A DNA stretch of 64,000 nucleotides, from the NCBI GenBank assembly GCA_041905595.1, contig JAYRKT010000023.1, forward strand, positions 5,805 through 69,804, read 5' to 3'. Below, in pieces: positions 50,367 through 58,288 of this stretch. A program made the translations under genes and the position numbers. The DNA is from Aliitabrizicola sp041905595. GTDB lineage: Bacteria; Pseudomonadota; Alphaproteobacteria; Rhodobacterales; Rhodobacteraceae. Below the pieces are notes generated by a model. That model saw only the letters and a program-made list of their open reading frames with translations. It ran no database searches and was not told where the DNA came from. The first letter of the stretch is position 1; the number at the start of each line of letters is the position of its first letter.

Positions 50367-51847
50367 TGTCCGCCCCGCGCGCCACCATACTTCTGGTCGA
50401 TGACGAGCCACATTCGCTGACCTCGATGCGAATGGCACTGGAGGATGAATTCGACATCCGCACCGCCGGCGATGCCGAGGCGGCGCTCGCGGTGCTGGAA
50501 GAGGATTGGGTGCAGGTCATCTTCTGCGACCAGCGGATGCCGGGTCGTACCGGCGTCGAGTTCCTGACCGAGGTGCGCGAGCGCTGGCCAGAGGCGGTGC
50601 GTATCGTCATCACCGGCTATACCGACGCGAACGCGATGGTCGCGGCGATCAACGATGCGGGCATCTACCAGTTCATCACCAAGCCCTGGCATCCGGATCA
50701 GTTGCTGATGGCGGCGCGCAATGCGTCGCGGCTTTTCCAGCTGTCGCGTGAGAACGACCGCATGGCGCTGGAGATGCGGGTGCTGACGGCAACCGCCGAA
50801 AGCCGGGTCGAAAAGCGGCGCCGGGCACTGCGCGAGGGACTGGGTTTCGAGACGATCCTGCGCGCGCCCAATTCGCCCATGAACGCGGTGGTGCGGGCCG
50901 CGCGGCAATTCGCGAGCTTCGACGTACCGGTTTTGCTGACGGGCGAGCCCGGAACCGGGAAGGCGGCGCTGGCCCGCGCGATGCATTACGGCTCGCTCCG
51001 CTCCGACAGGCCCTTCCATGCCTTCTCGCTGGCCGGACTACCGGACGACCTGGCGATGATCGAACTCTTCGGGGCAAAGCGCGGCGTGCTGCCCGGCGGG
51101 TCGAACAAGATCGGACTGGTTCAGAAGGCCGAGCGCGGGACGCTCTATCTGGGCGGGATCGACGCTGCGTCGCCGGCGCTGCAGGTCGCGCTGTTGCGGC
51201 TGGTGACGGAAGGGGCGTTCTCGCCCGTCGGAGGGCAAGAGATCATAGGATCGAACCTGCGGCTGATCGCCGGTTCCGATCGCGACCTGCGGGCGCTGGT
51301 GGCAGAGGGCCGCTTCCGTGCCGATCTTTACTACGCGCTTGCGGTGACGGAACTGGAACTGCCGCCGCTGCGCGGTCGTCCCGGCGACATCGCGCTCCAT
51401 GCCCAGGCCATGTTGATGGATATGGCGTCCCGGCATGGCAAGCCGATGCAGGGGTTCGAGGCGGCCGCGCTGGAGTTCCTCGAGAATTACGACTGGCCCG
51501 GAAACCTGCGAGAACTGTCCAATGAGGTCACGCGAATGCTGATCTTCGGCCAGGCGCCGCTCCTTGGGGCGGAACTGATCTCGCGCGCGATCCTGCAGGC
51601 TCCACCCGGCGACAGCGGCGCGGACCGTTCGGCCGAGGCGGCGCTGACCGGCGCCGGAAGCCTGAAGGACCGGGTTGAACTGGTCGAGATGCGCATCCTG
51701 CGCGAAACGCTGGCCCGCCACCGCTGGAACAAGAGCCGCGCCGCCGCCGAACTCGGGCTGAGCCGGGTCGGCCTGCGCGCCAAGCTGGACCGCTACGGCA
51801 TCCTTCAGCCGGGGCGGGCGACAGCAGACGAAGACGAGGAGGACTGA
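50366..51847 (+). CDS. hupR: Hydrogenase response regulator HupR (NtrC family)
   Basis: This 493-residue regulator has a receiver domain with phospho-acceptor Asp55 in IFCDQRMPG, an AAA+ central domain (Walker A GEPGTGKAALA) and a Fis-type DNA-binding helix pair at the C-terminus (KSRAAAELGLSRVGLRAKL). The sigma-54 contact motif GAFTGA is replaced by GVLPGG, so activation through sigma-54 is not expected. R. capsulatus HupR likewise works with sigma-70 and is active unphosphorylated. It sits between hypB and hypC as in that species and completes the HupUV-HupT-HupR relay. Confidence 0.92.
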   Translation: MSAPRATILLVDDEPHSLTSMRMALEDEFDIRTAGDAEAALAVLEEDWVQVIFCDQRMPGRTGVEFLTEVRERWPEAVRIVITGYTDANAMVAAINDAGIYQFITKPWHPDQLLMAARNASRLFQLSRENDRMALEMRVLTATAESRVEKRRRALREGLGFETILRAPNSPMNAVVRAARQFASFDVPVLLTGEPGTGKAALARAMHYGSLRSDRPFHAFSLAGLPDDLAMIELFGAKRGVLPGGSNKIGLVQKAERGTLYLGGIDAASPALQVALLRLVTEGAFSPVGGQEIIGSNLRLIAGSDRDLRALVAEGRFRADLYYALAVTELELPPLRGRPGDIALHAQAMLMDMASRHGKPMQGFEAAALEFLENYDWPGNLRELSNEVTRMLIFGQAPLLGAELISRAILQAPPGDSGADRSAEAALTGAGSLKDRVELVEMRILRETLARHRWNKSRAAAELGLSRVGLRAKLDRYGILQPGRATADEDEED

Positions 51848-51850
51848 GCG

Positions 51851-52141
51851 ATGTGCCTAGGCATTCCCGGCCGGATCGTGGCCATCACCGACGAGGCGCG
51901 GCAGATGGCGCTTGCGGAAATTTCAGGCGTGCGGCGCGAGGTGAACGTCGCCTGCATCGCCGAGGGACCGCTGGCGGATCTCGTGGGCGAATGGGCATTG
52001 ATTCATGTCGGCTTCGCGATGAGCCGGATCGACCCGGATGAGGCCGAACGTACCCTGCAGGCGCTCCGCGATCTGGGCGAGGCACAGGAGGCGCTTGACG
52101 CGATGGCCGAGGGGCAGAAGGCACTGGAGGCGGCAAGATGA
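51851..52141 (+). CDS. hypC: Hydrogenase chaperone HypC
   Basis: This 96-residue protein starts MCLGIPGRIVAI, with the functional Cys2, and carries WALIHVGFAMSRID. It ferries the Fe(CN)2CO unit with HypD to the large subunit. It follows hupR by 3 nt and overlaps hypD by 4 nt (ATGA). Confidence 0.93.
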   Translation: MCLGIPGRIVAITDEARQMALAEISGVRREVNVACIAEGPLADLVGEWALIHVGFAMSRIDPDEAERTLQALRDLGEAQEALDAMAEGQKALEAAR

Positions 52142-53277
52142 AGTTCGCCAGCGAATTTCGTGACCCGGCTTTGGCCAAGACCCTGCTCGCCCGCATCGCT
52201 GGAGTGGCCGACCAGATCGGTGCGACGCGCGAAACGCCCGTCCACATCATGGAGATCTGCGGCGGGCACACCCATTCGATCTTCCGTTACGGCCTCGACA
52301 AGCTGATCCACCCCGGGGTCGAGTTCATCCACGGTCCGGGCTGTCCGGTCTGCGTGCTGCCGATGTCGCGGGTCGATGAATGCGTCGAGATCGCGATGCG
52401 CCCAAGGGTGATCTTCACCACCTTCGGCGACGCGATGCGTGTGCCGGGCCACAAGATGAGCCTCATGCAGGCCAAGGCGGGAGGAGCCGATATCCGCATG
52501 GTCTATTCGCCGCTCGACGCGCTGGAGCTTGCCCGCCGCAACCCAGACCGCGAGGTGGTCTTCTTCGGCCTCGGCTTCGAGACGACGACGCCCTCGACCG
52601 CGCTGTCGATCCAAGCGGCGGCGCGCGAGGGGCTGACCAATTTCAGCGTCTTCTGCAACCACATCACCGTGCCCGAGCCGATCAAGGCGCTGCTCGACGA
52701 TCCCGATATGATGCTCGACGGCTTCATCGGACCGGGCCATGTCAGCATGGTGATCGGGATCCGGCCTTACGACTTCATCGCGCGGGACTACGGCAAGCCG
52801 ATCGTGGTGGCCGGTTTCGAGCCGACCGACCTGCTGCAATCAGTGCTGATGGTCCTGATGCAGATTGCCGAGGGCCGTGCGGCGGTCGAGAACCAGTATG
52901 CCCGCGTCGTGCCCGAGAACGGGAACCCGGTCAGCCTGGCAGCGATTGCCGATGTCTATGAACGCCGCCCGAGCTTCGAATGGCGCGGCCTGGGCGAGAT
53001 CGACGCCTCCGGCCTGCGCATCCGCCCGAAATACCGCGCCTTCGACGCCGAGGAGAAGTTCGGGATCGGCTACGCGGTCGGACGCAAGGCCTATGAAGAG
53101 CCCGAGGGCTGCGCCTGCGGCGCGGTGATGACCGGGCGGATCAAGCCGACCGCCTGCCCGCGATTCGGCAAGGGCTGCACGCCCGACATGCCGCTAGGGG
53201 CGCTGATGGTATCGTCGGAAGGCGCCTGCGCCGCCTACTGGCAATATGGCGGCTCGCGCGGGCTGGCGGCAGAGTAG
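52138..53277 (+). CDS. hypD: Iron-cyanide scaffold protein HypD
   Basis: This 379-residue protein shows the family signatures EICGGHTHSIFRYG, HGPGCPVCVLP, FGLGFETTTPSTA and the C-terminal 4Fe-4S ligands in EGCACGAVMTG...CPRFGKGCTP. It is the platform on which the Fe(CN)2CO group is built with HypC and HypE. It is translationally coupled to hypC. Confidence 0.93.
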   Translation: MKFASEFRDPALAKTLLARIAGVADQIGATRETPVHIMEICGGHTHSIFRYGLDKLIHPGVEFIHGPGCPVCVLPMSRVDECVEIAMRPRVIFTTFGDAMRVPGHKMSLMQAKAGGADIRMVYSPLDALELARRNPDREVVFFGLGFETTTPSTALSIQAAAREGLTNFSVFCNHITVPEPIKALLDDPDMMLDGFIGPGHVSMVIGIRPYDFIARDYGKPIVVAGFEPTDLLQSVLMVLMQIAEGRAAVENQYARVVPENGNPVSLAAIADVYERRPSFEWRGLGEIDASGLRIRPKYRAFDAEEKFGIGYAVGRKAYEEPEGCACGAVMTGRIKPTACPRFGKGCTPDMPLGALMVSSEGACAAYWQYGGSRGLAAE

Positions 53278-53343
53278 AGGGGGCGCTGCCCCCTCGCCGC
53301 CAAACGGCGGCTCACCCCGGGATATTTGGGAACAGAAGAAGGA
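53278..53343. repeat. Two-hairpin intergenic element (Rhodobacterales-type repeat)
   Basis: The hypD-hypE gap holds hairpin GGGGGC-GCT-GCCCCC (53279-53293), hairpin GCCGCC-AAAC-GGCGGC (53296-53311), and then CCCCGGGATATTTGGGAAC and AGAAGAA. I recognise this order as a recurring intergenic element in Rhodobacteraceae genomes, from memory. Here it sits inside an operon, where it may stabilise the hypD message or attenuate hypE. Confidence 0.6.
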
Positions 53344-53351
53344 CCTGAGGC

Positions 53352-54374
53352 ATGGCGCTGCGCGACCGGATCGTGACCCTCGCCCATGGCGGCGGCGGGC
53401 GGGCAATGCGCGACCTGATCGAGACGGTCTTCACGCCCGTATTCGAGCCGCCGGGCATGGAGGACCAGGCCCGGCTGATGGACGCCGCCCTGCAAGAGCC
53501 GGGGGCGCGGCTCGCGTTTACCACCGACAGCTTCGTGGTCACGCCTGTGGAGTTTCCGGGCGGCGACATCGGCACGATCGCCGTCTGCGGCACGGTCAAT
53601 GATCTTGCGGTCGGCGGCGCGCGGCCTCTGTGGCTCTCGGCGGCCTTCATCATCGAGGAGGGCTGCGAGGTCGATCTGCTGCACCGCGTCGTTGCCTCGA
53701 TGCAGCGCGAGGCGGATGCGGCGGGTGTCAGGATCGTCACCGGTGACACGAAGGTCGTCGGGCGCGGCGCGGCGGACCGGCTGTTCGTCACGACCGCCGG
53801 GGTGGGCGTAATCCCGCCGCGCCGCGACCTGTCGGCGGCGAAGGTGCGGCCCGGCGACGTGGCGATCGTCAACGGGGTTCTGGGCGACCATGGCGCCACC
53901 ATCCTTGCGGCCAGGGGCGACCTGGCCCTGTCGGCCGACCTCAAGAGCGACTGCGCCGCGCTCGGGCACCTGATGGAGGCGGTTCTGGCCGTTGCTCCGG
54001 GAACAGCCTGCGCGCGGGATGCGACGCGGGGCGGGCTTGCCTCGGCCCTGAACGAGATCGCGGCGGCGGCCGGCGTCGGCGTCGTGGTGGATGAAGACGC
54101 CCTGCCCCTGCGCGAGGAAGTGCGCGGCATGTGCGAGATCCTTGGCCTCGACCCGCTCTATCTTGCCAACGAGGGCACTCTGGTCGCCTTTGTGCCCGAA
54201 GCGCAGGCAGAAGCGGCGCTGGCCGCGATGCGGAGCCGCCCCGAGGGGCGGAGCGCGGCGATCGTCGGGCAGGCCGTGGCCGCGCATCCGGGGCAGGTGC
54301 GCATGGCCACATCCTTTGGCGGGATGCGGGTCGTTGACATGCTCGTCGGCGAGCAGTTGCCCCGCATTTGCTGA
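53352..54374 (+). CDS. hypE: Carbamoyl dehydratase HypE
   Basis: This 340-residue protein begins with LAHGGGGRAMRDLI and ends in the conserved ...QLPRIC, whose terminal Cys receives the carbamoyl group from HypF and is dehydrated to thiocyanate. The ATP-site glycine-rich loop and FVVTPVEFPGGDIG, GTVNDLAVGGA are typical. It is the last hyp gene, separated from hypD by the hairpin repeat. Confidence 0.94.
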   Translation: MALRDRIVTLAHGGGGRAMRDLIETVFTPVFEPPGMEDQARLMDAALQEPGARLAFTTDSFVVTPVEFPGGDIGTIAVCGTVNDLAVGGARPLWLSAAFIIEEGCEVDLLHRVVASMQREADAAGVRIVTGDTKVVGRGAADRLFVTTAGVGVIPPRRDLSAAKVRPGDVAIVNGVLGDHGATILAARGDLALSADLKSDCAALGHLMEAVLAVAPGTACARDATRGGLASALNEIAAAAGVGVVVDEDALPLREEVRGMCEILGLDPLYLANEGTLVAFVPEAQAEAALAAMRSRPEGRSAAIVGQAVAAHPGQVRMATSFGGMRVVDMLVGEQLPRIC

Positions 54375-54394
54375 GGCGGGCCCGACGGCCCGCC
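54375..54394. terminator. Bidirectional hairpin between hypE and dmmC
   Basis: GGCGGGCC and GGCCCGCC form a perfect 8-bp stem around CGAC, immediately after the hypE stop. It serves both convergent transcripts, although neither side has a T-run. Confidence 0.6.
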
Positions 54395-54410
54395 CCGGTT
54401 CGCGCGACGC

Positions 54411-55451
54411 TCAGTCGGGGAATATCCCCGGCGAGGTCGGCGCGCCATCGTCGAAGCGCGACAGGTAATCGACGATCAGCGGGCGGTTGACCGCGAAGCC
54501 CTTGTAGGTGGCCAGCTCCTCGGGCAGGTCGCGCAGGACGCGATGCAGCCGGCGGCCCCATTTCGGCACGGTCACCAGATCCTCGAGCGAGCAGAGGTAG
54601 CAGCGGATCGGAAAGACGATGGCGTTCGACCGCGGCAGCCGCCACAGGGTCTGCAATTCGACGCGGAGGTGCTGCTTCGCGCCGACGTTTTCCGGGGTCA
54701 CGGTGCGCTTCTCCGGCCCCCATTTGTGATAGTTCTCGGGCGAGGTATCGAGGCGCGGGTTCACCGTCATCGTCCAGTTCAGACGCCGCACGGGTTTGCC
54801 CTGCTGCAGGTTCAGCAGGTATTTCAGCGCGCGCTGGAACACGCCCATCTCGGCCGCCTTCGGCACCGGGGCATGCCATTCGAAGAAGTTCATGCCGATG
54901 TCGAAGTCGAGCGACCAGTCGGCCTGGCTGGTGACCATGCCGGCATCCATCCACAGATTGCCGTCGCGCTGGTCGAGAAGCGCGTGGTCGCCCTGGGTCT
55001 GGCGGGTGATGTATTCCATCGGCCCGCAGGGCAGCGTCGTCGCGTCAAGGAAGGTGAAATGCTGGTCGATGCCAAGGGGACGGTTGATCCAGTGCCAGCG
55101 ATTGCCGTCACGGTTCAGCGTGAACCATTCCGGATAGTCCTCGCTCTTGGAGACCATGACCAGTTCCAGGAAGTCCCAGCCCGCCAGTTCCATATGCGGC
55201 AACGACTGGCAGCGCAGCGGGTCCTCTCGCAGCGTGATCTCGCGGTCGCGCATCTCGGCGACATAATGTTCGTCCACGTCGAAGCGCTTTTCGAAAGGCG
55301 AGCCTTCCCTGCCCCCGGCATGGGGTTCAAGGTTGACCGAGTACATGTAGCTGTCCTGATCGAAGGGGAACGGAAAGCGCCGGACCGCCTCGGGCGAGTT
55401 GCGGAAGGTATAGTCGTCGCGGAAGGTTTCGTCGTTGAATTGCAGCGTCAC
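54411..55451 (-). CDS. dmmC: Heme-dependent oxidative N-demethylase (DUF3445), dimethylamine monooxygenase subunit
   Basis: This 346-residue protein belongs to the DUF3445/HODM family, whose PAS-like fold binds heme and oxidises dimethylamine to methylamine plus formaldehyde. Characteristic segments are QDSYMYSVNLEPH near the N-terminus, GWDFLELVMVSKSEDYPEWF, and VNPRLDTSPENYHKWGPEKR followed by LRVELQTLWRLPRSNAIVF. The start is GTG at 55449-55451 with AGGAGG 5 nt upstream. It is the last gene of dmmDABC, 9 nt after the reductase gene. Subunit letters follow the published operon order as I recall it. Confidence 0.85.
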   Translation of the reverse strand: MTLQFNDETFRDDYTFRNSPEAVRRFPFPFDQDSYMYSVNLEPHAGGREGSPFEKRFDVDEHYVAEMRDREITLREDPLRCQSLPHMELAGWDFLELVMVSKSEDYPEWFTLNRDGNRWHWINRPLGIDQHFTFLDATTLPCGPMEYITRQTQGDHALLDQRDGNLWMDAGMVTSQADWSLDFDIGMNFFEWHAPVPKAAEMGVFQRALKYLLNLQQGKPVRRLNWTMTVNPRLDTSPENYHKWGPEKRTVTPENVGAKQHLRVELQTLWRLPRSNAIVFPIRCYLCSLEDLVTVPKWGRRLHRVLRDLPEELATYKGFAVNRPLIVDYLSRFDDGAPTSPGIFPD

Positions 55452-55460
55452 TGCAACCTC

Positions 55461-56408
55461 CTAAAGGTCGAGAACGAGGGAAGTACCCGAAAAGCGCGAA
55501 ACGCAGGGCATGATCCTGGTCTGCGCGGTCTTGTCAGCCTCGCTCAGCCAGTGGTCGTGATGCTCGATGGTGCCATGGCAGGAGCGGACGCCGGTTTCGC
55601 ACCGCCCGCAGGCCCCGCCGCGGCAAAGCCAGTCGACCGGAACCTCGGCGGCTTCCAGCGCCTCGAGCAGGCTTTGGGTCGGGCCGACGGTGACGGTCCT
55701 GCCGGTCGAGGCAAGGGTCACGGCAAAGGGCGCGCCGGGCGGGGGCGCCATGAAGACCTCGGAATGCAGCGCTGCCGCAGGCCAGCCGAGCCGCGCGCCG
55801 GTTGCCGCAACGGCGTCGATCAATGCCTCTGGCCCGCAGGTGTAAACATGCGTGCCAATCGGCTGCGCCGACAGGATCGCGCCGATGTCGAGCCGGTTGC
55901 CCTCTTCCGAGATATGCACGTGGACCTGGGGCAGATCCGGCAGAAGACGCAGGCCGGCGGCCTCGGCCCGGGACCGGGCGGCGTAGTGCAGTTCAAACGG
56001 CAACTGCAGGCGGGCAAGCTGCTTGAGCTGGGCGATGAAGGGGGTAATGCCGATGCCGCCGGCGATCATCACATGCTTTCGCGCCCGCAGGTCGAGCGAA
56101 AACAGGTTGACCGGCGCGCCCACGCCCAGACGGTCGCCTTCCTTCACCTTGCCGTGCAGATAGCGCGACCCGCCGCGCCCGGCATCCTCGCGCCGCACGG
56201 CGATCTCGTAGCAGCTGCCGTCCAGCGGGTCGGAGATCAGCGAATAGGCGTTGCGACGGACGAGATCACCATCCGGCATCTCGACCACCACATGCGCCCC
56301 GCCGGAAAACAGCGGCAGCGGCTGGCCGTCAGGGTCGACGAAGCGGAACCGGGTGACGAGAGGGGTCAGCGGCTCGACCGCAGCGACACGAAGCATGCGG
56401 GCACTCAT
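55461..56408 (-). CDS. dmmB: Dimethylamine monooxygenase reductase subunit (FNR-2Fe2S)
   Basis: This 315-residue oxidoreductase of the phthalate dioxygenase reductase type has a flavin-binding barrel, then an NAD domain (KHVMIAGGIGITPFIAQL, VYTCGPEALID) and a C-terminal plant-type ferredoxin with CRGGACGRC and a fourth Cys further on. It passes electrons from NAD(P)H to the heme oxygenase. The ATG at 56406-56408 overlaps the stop of the preceding gene by 4 nt. Confidence 0.88.
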   Translation of the reverse strand: MSARMLRVAAVEPLTPLVTRFRFVDPDGQPLPLFSGGAHVVVEMPDGDLVRRNAYSLISDPLDGSCYEIAVRREDAGRGGSRYLHGKVKEGDRLGVGAPVNLFSLDLRARKHVMIAGGIGITPFIAQLKQLARLQLPFELHYAARSRAEAAGLRLLPDLPQVHVHISEEGNRLDIGAILSAQPIGTHVYTCGPEALIDAVAATGARLGWPAAALHSEVFMAPPPGAPFAVTLASTGRTVTVGPTQSLLEALEAAEVPVDWLCRGGACGRCETGVRSCHGTIEHHDHWLSEADKTAQTRIMPCVSRFSGTSLVLDL

Positions 56409-57007
56409 GGCTTGATCTCCACTGTGGGGGGAATGACGCCGGGGGTTTCGGCATCGACGCAGACGCCTTGAAAGACGCCCAGGCGGCGGGAGAAGTGATC
56501 GCGCACGAACAGGGTCAGCCCGCAATGGCTGCACTGGAAGGGGTCGGTTGTGACGCCCTCGGTGATGCCCTTGCAATGGACGCATTGCATCCGCCGCGCC
56601 ACCGTGCCGCGATGCTCACTGTGAATGGCGCCCTCGGGGAAGCCCATCGCCAGCGCCTCGGCCTGAGCCTGACCAATCAGGCCTTCGCTGCCGGCGAGAT
56701 AGAGCTGGGTGCCCATGCGGGCATCGGTCAAGGCCTTGCGAAAGCGTTCCAGCGCAGCTGCGAAGGTCGGCGCCTCGGCGTAAAGCCGGGCGCCAAGCGC
56801 CTTGAGACGGGGGCCGTGCGAAGCCCCGGCCGGGATGTAGATGATGTGGGCATGATCCACCACAGCGGCATCGCGCGCGGCCAGATCAAGGATCGCCTCG
56901 GCGCCGTCGGCATCGGCCAGCATCAGCGCGGGGGCAGCGCCTTGGGATGCGAGGCCGGCATAGACCGGACGGCTGGGGATAGAGGGGGAGAACTCGATTT
57001 TCGGCAT
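56405..57007 (-). CDS. dmmA: Dimethylamine monooxygenase subunit DmmA-like
   Basis: This protein of 200 residues is predicted to form an N-terminal alpha/beta domain and a small C-terminal zinc-ribbon-like part with two CX2C pairs (CVHC and CSHC, spaced 15 residues apart). This arrangement is that of the DmmA-like family found only with DUF3445 oxygenases. Its precise part in the complex is unclear; it may help electron transfer or stability. It is coupled to the reductase gene by ATGA and lies 58 nt after dmmD. Confidence 0.82.
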   Translation of the reverse strand: MPKIEFSPSIPSRPVYAGLASQGAAPALMLADADGAEAILDLAARDAAVVDHAHIIYIPAGASHGPRLKALGARLYAEAPTFAAALERFRKALTDARMGTQLYLAGSEGLIGQAQAEALAMGFPEGAIHSEHRGTVARRMQCVHCKGITEGVTTDPFQCSHCGLTLFVRDHFSRRLGVFQGVCVDAETPGVIPPTVEIKP

Positions 57008-57065
57008 GGTCTTTCCCTGTGCGGCGGGGGCCGGGCCGACTGACGCGGCCCCGGCCCGGGGCTCA

Positions 57066-58202
57066 TCAACCCTTGGCGGTGCGCCGCTTTTTCTCGATGT
57101 CGAAGAAGGGCATGGGCGAGGTGACGGCGGCGATTTCGCCGGCCGTCGCGCAGTTCACCGTCAGCTTGGTGCCCGCATTGGCGCAATCGACCGGCAGGCG
57201 GGCGATGGCGACGGTCCAGTTGTTCAGCGGCGAATGCATCGCCTGTGTGACGAGGCCGATCTGCTTGCCATCGCGCAGGACCGGAGCGCCGTTGCCGGGG
57301 GCGACATCGCCTTCGAGCTTCAGGCCCCAGATCTTGAAGCGTTCCTTGCCCTTGAGCCGGTAATGCTCTTCAGCACCGCGGAAGCCGGTCTTGCCGGGCG
57401 AGACGGTGAAGTCGAGGCCCAGTTCCCACAGCGTATCGCCGCAGGGCTGATCGTCGAACGGATACATCTCGGAGTTGTCGTAGGGGAAGAACAGCAGGTA
57501 GCTTTCGGTCCGGAGAAGGTCGAGCGTCGTGAAGCGGCAGGGGATGATGCCCATCTCGGCCCCTTCCAACAGAATGCGGTCCCAGATCATGCCGGCGTCC
57601 TGGCCGCGCACGAACAGTTCATACCCGCGCTCGCCGGTATAGCCGGTGCGGGTGATCATCGCCGGTACGCCGAAAAGCGAGGTCTGGAGGATGCCGAAGT
57701 AGGGCAGGTCGCGAATGCCCGGCACGTATTTCGCCAGGTAGTCGACGGCAAGCGGCCCCTGCAGCGACAGGTCGTGCAGGTTGTCGTCGAAACGGATCGC
57801 GACGTCGCGCCCCTCGGCGGCCATGGTCAGCTGTTCGAAGCCCTGGCCCGAGCCGTGAACCACCATGAAGGCATTCGGTCCGGTGCGGTAGATCACGCAG
57901 TCGTCGATGAACTTCCCGCCGTCGTTCAGCATGCAGGCATAGACCGCCCGTCCCGGCATCAGCTTTTCCATGTTGCGGGTGGTTGCCCGCTCGATGACAT
58001 GGCTGGCGGCGGGTCCGGTGATGTGGACCTTCTTCAGACCCGAGACGTCCATCAGCCCGGCCTTGGTGCGGATCGCCATGTACTCGGCAACCGGATCGCC
58101 GGCATAGGACCAGGCGGTGCCCATGCCGCTCCAGTCTTCGAGGACCGAGCCGAGGGCGCGATGGCGATCGGCAAGGGCCGAGAAGCGCCAGGAATTGGTC
58201 AT
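57066..58202 (-). CDS. dmmD: GcvT-like aminomethyltransferase (DmmD)
   Basis: This 378-residue protein is made of GcvT and GcvT C-terminal domains: MTNSWRFSALADRHRALGS at the start, LHDLSLQGPLAVDYLAKYV, ITRTGYTGERGYELF and TLDLLRTESYLLFF. Such proteins bind tetrahydrofolate; in the dmm operon DmmD probably captures the formaldehyde released by DmmABC as methylene-THF. The start at ATG 58200-58202 is set by homology; the frame extends upstream without conserved sequence and through a hairpin. Confidence 0.85.
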   Translation of the reverse strand: MTNSWRFSALADRHRALGSVLEDWSGMGTAWSYAGDPVAEYMAIRTKAGLMDVSGLKKVHITGPAASHVIERATTRNMEKLMPGRAVYACMLNDGGKFIDDCVIYRTGPNAFMVVHGSGQGFEQLTMAAEGRDVAIRFDDNLHDLSLQGPLAVDYLAKYVPGIRDLPYFGILQTSLFGVPAMITRTGYTGERGYELFVRGQDAGMIWDRILLEGAEMGIIPCRFTTLDLLRTESYLLFFPYDNSEMYPFDDQPCGDTLWELGLDFTVSPGKTGFRGAEEHYRLKGKERFKIWGLKLEGDVAPGNGAPVLRDGKQIGLVTQAMHSPLNNWTVAIARLPVDCANAGTKLTVNCATAGEIAAVTSPMPFFDIEKKRRTAKG

Positions 58203-58252
58203 GTCATTCTCCCATATGTCATTGTCGTTTCCCGGCCTTGCAGGGGCCAGGG

Positions 58253-58278
58253 GACCGGGCGGCGCCTGCCGCCCGGTC
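58253..58278 (-). terminator. Strong hairpin between permease and dmmD
   Basis: A perfect 11-bp stem GACCGGGCGGC/GCCGCCCGGTC closes a 4-nt loop in the 86-nt gap between permease and dmmD. There is no T-run. It could attenuate readthrough or protect the 3' end of the upstream mRNA, separating tmm-tdm-permease from dmmDABC. Confidence 0.6.
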
Positions 58279-58288
58279 AGGGGGGCGC

